This document shows, piece by piece, positions 31,886 to 36,630 of a stretch of DNA of 36,630 nt. Origin of the DNA: Streptomyces amritsarensis (GTDB lineage Bacteria > Actinomycetota > Actinomycetes > Streptomycetales > Streptomycetaceae); the NCBI RefSeq assembly GCF_001953875.1, contig NZ_MQUR01000067.1:8444-45073 (forward strand), given 5' to 3'. The notes under the pieces were generated by a model that saw only the letters and a list, made by a program, of their open reading frames with translations, made no database searches and had not been told where the DNA came from. Made by a program: the position numbers and the translations under genes. The stretch's first letter is position 1. Each line of letters opens with the position of its first letter.

Positions 31886-32671
31886 CTACAGGATGCTGAC
31901 GCCCGCCATCCAGCCGCCGTCGATGACGAAGGGCTGCCCGGTGATGTACGAGGAGTCCTCGCCGGTCAGGAAGAGCGCCAGCCTGGCGATCTCCTCCGGC
32001 CGGCCCACCCGGCCCATGGGGACCACCCGCCGGTAGAGCTCCGCCATGGCGTCACGGGCCTCGTCGGTCATGTTCGCCGGGTCCAGCAGGCCGGGGTTGG
32101 CCATCGGGGTGTCCACCGCGCCGGGGCACATCGCGTTGACCCGGATCCCCTTGGCCGCCAGCTCCAGCGCGGCCACCCGGGTCAGCCCCAGGATGGCCGC
32201 CTTGGTCGCGGCGTAGGCACCGACGTACGCCATGCCCGTCAGGCCCGTGTAGGAGGAGGTGTTGACGATGGTGCCGCCGCCGGCCTCCTCGATCTCGGGC
32301 GCCACCGCCTTGATCCCGAGGAAGGCGCCCACCTGGTTGACCTCGACCACCTGCCGGAACTCCTCCAGCGGGGTCGCGGCCAGCTCGTTGAAGCGCAGGA
32401 TGCCGGCGTTGTTGACCAGGCCGTCGATCCGCCCGAAGGCCTCCTTCGCGGCGGCGACCGCGGCCGCCCAGTCCTCCTCGCGGCTCACGTCCATCCGCAC
32501 GTACCGGGCCCGGTCCTCGCCGATCTCCTTGGCCACCGCCGCGCCCTGCTCGTCCAGCACGTCCCCGAGGAGCACCTTGGCCCCCTCGGCGGCGAAGAGC
32601 CGCGCCTCCTGCTCGCCCTGGCCGCGCGCCGCACCGGTGATGACGACGACGCGCCCGTCCAGCTTGCCCAT
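31886..32671 (-). CDS. Short-chain dehydrogenase (3alpha/20beta-hydroxysteroid dehydrogenase-like)
   Basis: 261 residues, classical SDR. The cofactor motif is TGAARGQG at residues 12-19, DV after strand 3, NNAG (LVNNAGI), catalytic Ser (NTSSYTG) and YAATK. The C terminus has SSYITGQPFVIDGGW. All catalytic residues are present, unlike the NNAG-lacking SDR at 6252. The closest functional types I recall are FabG3-like 3alpha/20beta-hydroxysteroid dehydrogenases and glucose dehydrogenases; the true substrate is open. The ATG has AGGAG that overlaps the stop of the upstream LLM2 gene (10-bp gap), so the two are one operon driven by operator site 5. Confidence 0.95.
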   Translation of the reverse strand: MGKLDGRVVVITGAARGQGEQEARLFAAEGAKVLLGDVLDEQGAAVAKEIGEDRARYVRMDVSREEDWAAAVAAAKEAFGRIDGLVNNAGILRFNELAATPLEEFRQVVEVNQVGAFLGIKAVAPEIEEAGGGTIVNTSSYTGLTGMAYVGAYAATKAAILGLTRVAALELAAKGIRVNAMCPGAVDTPMANPGLLDPANMTDEARDAMAELYRRVVPMGRVGRPEEIARLALFLTGEDSSYITGQPFVIDGGWMAGVSIL

Positions 32672-32681
32672 GCCCGTGCTC

Positions 32682-33629
32682 CTAGTCGTTGAGGTGCGGG
32701 GCGACCTCGGCCCCGAAGGCGGTGATCTGGTCGACGAGTTCGGCGCGGTCGCGGCTGCGGAAGCGGACCTGGATCTGGTCCACGCCGAGCGCCCCGTACT
32801 CGCGCAGCGACTCGGCGAGCGCCTCCGCCTTGCCGGTGAGGGTGCGCCGGCCGGTGTCCCAGCCGGGCTCGCCGACGTACAGCGCCTCGGTGATCGCGCC
32901 GACCTCGAAGGCTCCGGTGACGCCGGCCTCGGCGCGCAGCTGCGCGATACGGGCGATCTGCGCCGGGAGCTTCTCGCGCGGGTCGCCCTGCGGGAGCCAG
33001 CCGTCCCCGCGGACGGCGGCCCGGCGGACGGCCGCGGGCGAGGAGCCGCCCACCCAGACGGGGATCCGCTCCTGGGCGGGCCGGGGCAGCTGCCCGAGGT
33101 CCTTGAAGGAGAACCGCGCGCCCTCGAACTCCGGGTACTCCTCGGGCCCCAGCGCCGCCCGCAGCGCGTCCAGGGTCTCGTCGAGGACGGCGCCGCGGCG
33201 CGCGAAGTCCACGCCGAGGACCTCGAACTCCTCCTGGACGTGGCCGGCGCCGACGCCGAGGATCAGCCGGCCGCCGCAGAGGTGGTCGAGGGTGGCGTAC
33301 TGCTTGGCGCTGATCAGCGGGTGGCGCAGGCCGAGGATCGCCACGTGGCTCAGCAGGCGCACGTGCTCGGTGACCCCCGCGAGGAAGGACAAGGTGGCCA
33401 CCGGGTCGTACCAGACGGTGCTCATGGCTCCCGCGAGCCGCCGGGGGATCGCCACGTGGTCGCAGGTGGCCAGGTATGCGAAGCCGGACCGGTCGGCGGC
33501 CCGCGCGATCTCGGCGAGATCGGCGGCTCCGGCCGACGCCTCCCAGGGTTCGGCGTAGATGGTGCTCTGCGACTGGACCGGGAGCTGCATCCCGTAGACC
33601 AGCCGACCTTCCGCAAACACGCGCGCCAT
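32682..33629 (-). CDS. LLM-class F420-dependent oxidoreductase (LLM enzyme 2)
   Basis: 315 residues, TIGR03619-like. Features: RAADRSGFAYLATCDHVAIPR, RLLSHVAILGLRHPLISAKQ (about residues 90-109), LDHLCGGRLILGVGAGH and PVWVGGSSPAAVRRAA. These mark an F420-binding LLM barrel. The ATG follows GAGGCGGG. It is the first gene of an operon with the SDR 10 bp downstream. A CTGAYG-N3-CRTCAG operator with a one-base-spaced -10 lies 62 bp upstream. An SDR and an F420-dependent enzyme in one operon suggest successive redox steps on one carbon skeleton. Confidence 0.93.
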   Translation of the reverse strand: MARVFAEGRLVYGMQLPVQSQSTIYAEPWEASAGAADLAEIARAADRSGFAYLATCDHVAIPRRLAGAMSTVWYDPVATLSFLAGVTEHVRLLSHVAILGLRHPLISAKQYATLDHLCGGRLILGVGAGHVQEEFEVLGVDFARRGAVLDETLDALRAALGPEEYPEFEGARFSFKDLGQLPRPAQERIPVWVGGSSPAAVRRAAVRGDGWLPQGDPREKLPAQIARIAQLRAEAGVTGAFEVGAITEALYVGEPGWDTGRRTLTGKAEALAESLREYGALGVDQIQVRFRSRDRAELVDQITAFGAEVAPHLND

Positions 33630-33690
33630 GGCGGGCCCGCCTCGCCTTCGTCTGCCGATTCGTCATATCGGTGCCGGGCCATCGTGATAC

Positions 33691-33705
33691 CTGATGGTCC
33701 GTCAG
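33691..33705 (-). promoter_or_regulatory. Operator site 5 with adjacent -10 hexamer, LLM2-SDR promoter
   Basis: Plus strand CTGATG-GTC-CGTCAG; in gene direction CTGACG-GAC-CATCAG. One base later is TATCAC (33689 down to 33684), a -10 candidate with start near 33677. The geometry equals that of sites 1 and 4. Confidence 0.75.
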
Positions 33706-33752
33706 ACAAGAGGGAGAGACGATCCCGCGGGACCCGGCACCACGGAGTCCGG

Positions 33753-33777
33753 CCCGCAAGGCCTCCCGCCTTGCGGG
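33753..33777 (-). terminator. Terminator hairpin after the L,D-transpeptidase, with GGGTAC repeats
   Basis: CCCGCAAGGC and GCCTTGCGGG form a perfect 10-bp stem with a 5-base loop, 80 bp past the transpeptidase stop. Four imperfect GGGTAC hexamers (33775-33798) then GTACCCGCACCCGC give an alternative foldback. Confidence 0.6.
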
Positions 33778-33856
33778 TACGGGTACGGGTACGGGTGCGT
33801 ACCCGCACCCGCGAACCGCGGGGGTCCTTGATCTCGGGGACCGGGCGGGGCCCGCG

Positions 33857-34663
33857 TCAGAAGCCTTCCGGCCCCATCACGATGACCGGCTTCGCCGCCG
33901 GGTCCAAGGTCTCCAGGACCTTGCGCATGGCCTCCTTCGGGATGCCGACGCAGCCCTGGGAGGGGCCGTCGTGGTCCACGTGCAGCCAGATGTTGCCGCC
34001 CTTGTCCTCGCCGTCCGGCTTGACCGGGTCCAGCGGGGAGTGGCCCGGGCGGCGGTTGAAGTCGATGGCGACGACATAGTCGAAGGAACCCACCAGGGAC
34101 TCCCCGTTCACCCCGCGTCCGGTGGCCACGAAGCCCCGGTCCTCGTCGTACGGGAGCCGCGTGCCCGGCGGCGGGGAGAGCAGGCCGCCCGCGTCGGTGA
34201 GCGCGAAGACGCCCTGGGGCGACGTCAGGTCGCCGTACGTGCGCTGCACGGACCAGCCCCTGGCCCCGTTGCGCGCCGGCCAGCTCTCGACCTTGACCCA
34301 GTCGGCCCCGGCCTCGGGGCGGGTGTACAGGGTGGCCGTGGACTCCGAGGAGTCCACCGCCCTGCCGGTGACCAGGATCAGCTGGCGGGACTCGGCCGGG
34401 ATCCTCGCCCGGGTCTGCTCGCTGATCCCGGTCAGGCCCTGCATGGGCGAGCGCAGGGTGTCGCGCGCCACCCGGTCCACGGGCTGCGGGCGGGAGTCCG
34501 TACGGGCCTGCGCCACGCCCGCGGCCTGGTCCGGGTCCTGGGCGACGTACACCCACCCGGCGGTGAAGGCCACCAGGCCGACGGTGGCGGCCAGGGCGGC
34601 GCGGCGGGCCGCACGGCGGTTCGTGCGGGCGGGGCGGGAGCGTGCTCGGGCGTGCTTGCTCAT
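33857..34663 (-). CDS. L,D-transpeptidase (YkuD domain), membrane-anchored
   Basis: 268 residues. A basic N terminus (RARSRPARTNRRAARR) and one transmembrane segment (residues about 22-42) anchor it outside the membrane. The YkuD catalytic motif is HVDHDGPSQGCVGIP with His228, His231, Ser235, Gly237 and the nucleophilic Cys238. The upstream FDYVVAIDFNRRPG strand and the short length fit a minimal enzyme. It cross-links peptidoglycan stems 3-3 or attaches substrates to them, outside the cell. No peptidoglycan-binding domain is visible. The ATG is followed by MSKHARARS; a GGTGG almost adjoins the start, an odd spacing. Confidence 0.9.
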   Translation of the reverse strand: MSKHARARSRPARTNRRAARRAALAATVGLVAFTAGWVYVAQDPDQAAGVAQARTDSRPQPVDRVARDTLRSPMQGLTGISEQTRARIPAESRQLILVTGRAVDSSESTATLYTRPEAGADWVKVESWPARNGARGWSVQRTYGDLTSPQGVFALTDAGGLLSPPPGTRLPYDEDRGFVATGRGVNGESLVGSFDYVVAIDFNRRPGHSPLDPVKPDGEDKGGNIWLHVDHDGPSQGCVGIPKEAMRKVLETLDPAAKPVIVMGPEGF

Positions 34664-35041
34664 CCACCCGACCGTACATCAGCGCACCTTCAGACCTGGT
34701 TTGTCCGCGTTGTGCGCGCCACGCCGGACACCGGGAAGCGCACACGGACCGTCAGACCGACCGCCCTCCGGTCCGGGAGCGGCGCCGGCCCTCGGCTCCG
34801 CGTCGTGCGCCCACGCGGGCGACACGCCCCGAATGGCCCCCGTGCGGACGGTGGGCGGCTGCTTCGCCGACACCCCCCGGTGGCCGGCACGCCGGCCGGC
34901 CTCTGTACGGCGGTGCGCGCCTGTCCGCCTGCCGCCGGTCGCCTGTCGCCTGTCACCTGTCGCCGGCGGAGCGATCGGCTCCGGGGGCACACGGGGAGCG
35001 GGGCCGCCCCCCGAAGCCGATCACCGACGTACCCTGACTCG
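34664..35041. other. 378-bp intergenic region without a supported gene
   Basis: Lies between divergent transpeptidase and NUDIX genes. It holds three tandem 7-bp units (CGCCTGT, CGCCTGT, CACCTGT) at 34940-34960. Small open frames on both strands look compositionally accidental. No clear promoter could be picked out. Confidence 0.5.
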
Positions 35042-35485
35042 ATGAGGCGAACTCCACGTCACGCGGCACGCGTTGTCATCCTGTCCCCCACCGGGTCGGT
35101 GTTCCTCTTCCGTGAGGACAACGTGGAGGTGGGCATCCACTGGCTGCCGCCCGGCGGCGGCATCGACCCCGGCGAGAGCCCCGAGGACTGCGTGCGGCGC
35201 GAGCTGCGCGAGGAGACCGGGTGGACCGATCTGGAGCCGGAGCGCCTGCTGTGCACCTGGGAGCACGACTTCACCCACCAGGGCATACCGGTGCGCCAGC
35301 ACGAGCACATCTACGTCACCAGGGGCCCGCACCGGGAACCGGTCCTGGAGGAGCCCGGCATCCACTGGCAGTGGCTCTCCGCGCAGCACCTGGCCACCCT
35401 GGGCGAACCTGTCTGGCCGCCCCGCCTGTCGGACCTCCTCACGAACACCCCGCCCGAACCGGTCCACCTGGGCCTGCTGGCCTGA
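35042..35485 (+). CDS. NUDIX hydrolase
   Basis: 147 residues. The Nudix box is complete at residues 39-61: G39, E45, R53-E54, E57-E58 and G60 match G-x5-E-x7-R-E-U-x-E-E-x-G-U. It hydrolyses a nucleoside diphosphate linked to another group, with Mg or Mn bound by the box glutamates. Substrate is not apparent; the WLPPGGGID lead-in is typical of small house-cleaning Nudix proteins. The ATG has a weak ribosome site. It is followed by a perfect terminator. Confidence 0.93.
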   Translation: MRRTPRHAARVVILSPTGSVFLFREDNVEVGIHWLPPGGGIDPGESPEDCVRRELREETGWTDLEPERLLCTWEHDFTHQGIPVRQHEHIYVTRGPHREPVLEEPGIHWQWLSAQHLATLGEPVWPPRLSDLLTNTPPEPVHLGLLA

Positions 35486-35524
35486 CCCCCCGGCAGGCCG
35501 TTACCCCGGCCTGACTCCTCCCGG

Positions 35525-35550
35525 GGGCGGGCCGGCGCCCCGGCCCGCCC
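35525..35550 (+). terminator. Terminator after the NUDIX gene
   Basis: GGGCGGGCCGG and CCGGCCCGCCC form a perfect 11-bp stem with a CGCC loop, 40 bp after the stop. Confidence 0.8.
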
Positions 35551-35631
35551 AGCGGTCCAACTGCAATGACAAGCCGTCCAGATGCACTCTCACCGGGCTG
35601 CCTTGAACGGTCGGCCGAGCACAGTGCGCCA

Positions 35632-35660
35632 CGGAACAATCACTCTCCGTCATGTATTTT
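35632..35660 (+). promoter_or_regulatory. Candidate promoter of the last secreted-protein gene
   Basis: CGGAAC (35632-35637), 17 bases, then TATTTT (35655-35660) in an AT-rich island unlike its surroundings. GGAAC would suit an extracytoplasmic-function sigma factor -35, TATTTT a principal sigma -10. A perfect GTGTACAC palindrome follows at 35661-35668, at the expected start of transcription. Confidence 0.4.
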
Positions 35661-35682
35661 GTGTACACGTGAAGGACGTTCC

Positions 35683-36570
35683 GTGCGCATCTTGAACAGG
35701 CTGAGGTCGGCCGTCACGGCGATGGCGGTCGTGACCGGCACGCTGGCGGGGGTGGTCACCGGTGCCCCTGCCTCGCACGCGGTGATGGTGACGGACGGTA
35801 CACCGCCGGCGTCGGGTCCCTTCCTCGGCATGGAGATGGTGAAGAAGACCGCCTCGGTGGGCGACGACCAGGCGGTGACAGTCAGCTGCCCCCCGGGGCA
35901 GGTCCCCATCTCCGGTGGCGCCTTTGCGACGGTCGGCCAGCCGCTGTACTCGGACATGGTGGCCCTCGTCGAGAGCATGCCCGCCCAGAACACCCAGGGG
36001 GCGTACGGCTGGACTGCGGCGGCCCGCAGCGGGCCGAAGCCGCTGACCGTGACGGTCCACGCGGTGTGCATCTACGCCCCCGCCGGTTACGAAGTGGCCG
36101 AGCAGTACCACTTCACCATCGACCGCAACGCCCCGCTCGTCACCACCTGCCCCACCGGCAAGGTTGTTCTCGGCGGCGGAACGGTCTACGGCGGGACTCG
36201 GAACCTGAACCAGTCGCACCCCGGCCCGGCCGGGAGCGCCCATCCCAACCAGTGGGTCGTCTCCGGCTACGACGTCCATGCGGAGCAGTTGCGGGTCGAC
36301 GGCTACGCGATCTGCGCCGACCCCATCGCCGGCCTGACGACAACCCGCTACACCCACACGACCTCCGATGACGTCGCCGGCGGCATCTTGCAGTGTGCCA
36401 CCGGCAAGAAGGTCGTCGGCGGCGGAGCGGCTGTCACCGGGTACGACGACACACTGGTGACCAGCAGGCCCCTGACCGCTGCGGAGAGCGGCGCCCGCGA
36501 CGGCTGGCAGGTCCAGGCGACCGGCAACGACACGCCGCACGGCGTGGACCTGTACGTCACCTGCTACTGA
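35683..36570 (+). CDS. Secreted protein with three Cys-containing beta repeats
   Basis: 295 residues from a GTG preceded by GAAGGAC. The signal peptide (MRILNRLRSAVTAMAVVTGT, cleavage after PASHA) is clear. The mature part has three related units of about 80 residues, each with a C-P-x-G-K/Q-V-x-x-G-G-G core: SCPPGQVPISGGA, TCPTGKVVLGGG and QCATGKKVVGGG, each closing with a second Cys (VHAVCI, GYAICA, YVTCY). Paired Cys suggest one disulphide per unit. There is no enzyme motif; an extracellular binding or structural role is likely. A very strong terminator follows. Confidence 0.85.
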   Translation: MRILNRLRSAVTAMAVVTGTLAGVVTGAPASHAVMVTDGTPPASGPFLGMEMVKKTASVGDDQAVTVSCPPGQVPISGGAFATVGQPLYSDMVALVESMPAQNTQGAYGWTAAARSGPKPLTVTVHAVCIYAPAGYEVAEQYHFTIDRNAPLVTTCPTGKVVLGGGTVYGGTRNLNQSHPGPAGSAHPNQWVVSGYDVHAEQLRVDGYAICADPIAGLTTTRYTHTTSDDVAGGILQCATGKKVVGGGAAVTGYDDTLVTSRPLTAAESGARDGWQVQATGNDTPHGVDLYVTCY

Positions 36571-36584
36571 CCGCAGACCGAGCA

Positions 36585-36630
36585 CGGCCGGTGCCCGGCA
36601 GCGCAGTTCGCTGCCGGGCACCGGCCGTTT
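36585..36630 (+). terminator. Very strong terminator at the window end
   Basis: CGGCCGGTGCCCGGCAGCG and CGCTGCCGGGCACCGGCCG form a perfect 19-bp stem with a CAGTT loop, followed by TTT at the window edge. Confidence 0.9.

Noticed and set aside
33775..33810. GGGTAC repeats as a CRISPR-like or integrative element
   Set aside because: The units are 6 bp, directly tandem and without spacers; they lie after a terminator hairpin.
34741..34755. CACACG-GAC-CGTCAG in the transpeptidase/NUDIX gap as an operator
   Set aside because: The left arm has two mismatches and it does not face a gene of the same type.
34679..34992. Small minus-strand frames in the gap between the transpeptidase and NUDIX genes
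   Set aside because: Composition is Arg/Gly/Pro-rich without codon-position bias, no ribosome site, and they partly translate a 7-bp repeat.
1..36630. Biosynthetic gene cluster, prophage or insertion element
   Set aside because: No polyketide or peptide synthase, integrase, transposase or phage structural gene is present; the redox genes look catabolic.

Overview
The window is chromosomal DNA of a Streptomyces or very close actinomycete. The evidence is very high G+C with strongly GC-biased third codon positions, GTG and TTG starts, paired XRE/DUF5753 and DUF397 genes, a fused FO synthase (FbiC) with several LLM-class oxidoreductases, and large secreted beta-repeat proteins. I see no tRNA, rRNA, CRISPR array, insertion sequence or phage module. 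The content looks like accessory and semi-conserved core-arm material, with two broken gene remnants.

Layout. 0.1-1.4 kb: an XRE/DUF5753 regulator with a DUF397 protein. 1.5-2.4 kb: a conserved protein with a probable dimeric alpha/beta-barrel fold. 2.5-3.1 kb: a decayed PLP aminotransferase. 3.1-6.0 kb: a membrane protein with a long Pro/Gly/Glu/Arg repeat, coupled to an amphi-Trp protein, then a diacylglycerol-kinase-like protein. 6.2-9.7 kb: an SDR and fbiC (coenzyme F420 synthesis). 9.7-13.7 kb: a secreted tyrosine phosphatase, an ADP-ribosylglycohydrolase-like protein lacking metal ligands, and an F420-type LLM enzyme. 13.7-19.4 kb: a WhiJ/AbaA-type regulatory locus (HATPase, XRE, DUF397) around an 11-bp-arm palindrome; the HATPase gene overlaps that of a 1330-residue secreted protein. 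19.4-23.9 kb: FMN reductase, small proteins, VOC protein, DUF4239 membrane protein and an APC permease. 24.2-27.2 kb: an AlkC-type DNA glycosylase and a HEAT-like protein. 27.2-33.6 kb: a minus-strand catabolic block (ALDH, D-aminoacylase-type amidohydrolase, LLM, SDR, LLM). 33.8-36.6 kb: L,D-transpeptidase, NUDIX hydrolase and a secreted repeat protein.

Main discovery. A 15-bp palindrome, CTGAYG-N3-CRTCAG, occurs five times, each time just upstream of a gene or operon: the barrel protein (2410), the first SDR (6208), LLM enzyme 1 (31800 and 31861) and the LLM2-SDR operon (33691). At three of the sites (2410, 31861, 33691) the operator lies exactly one base upstream of a plausible -10 hexamer on the transcribed strand. 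This defines a candidate regulon, spread over 31 kb, that joins two SDRs, two LLM oxidoreductases and a barrel protein, with the F420 cofactor gene fbiC directly downstream of one member. The regulator (probably TetR-like, by inference) is not in the window, and I cannot name the substrate.
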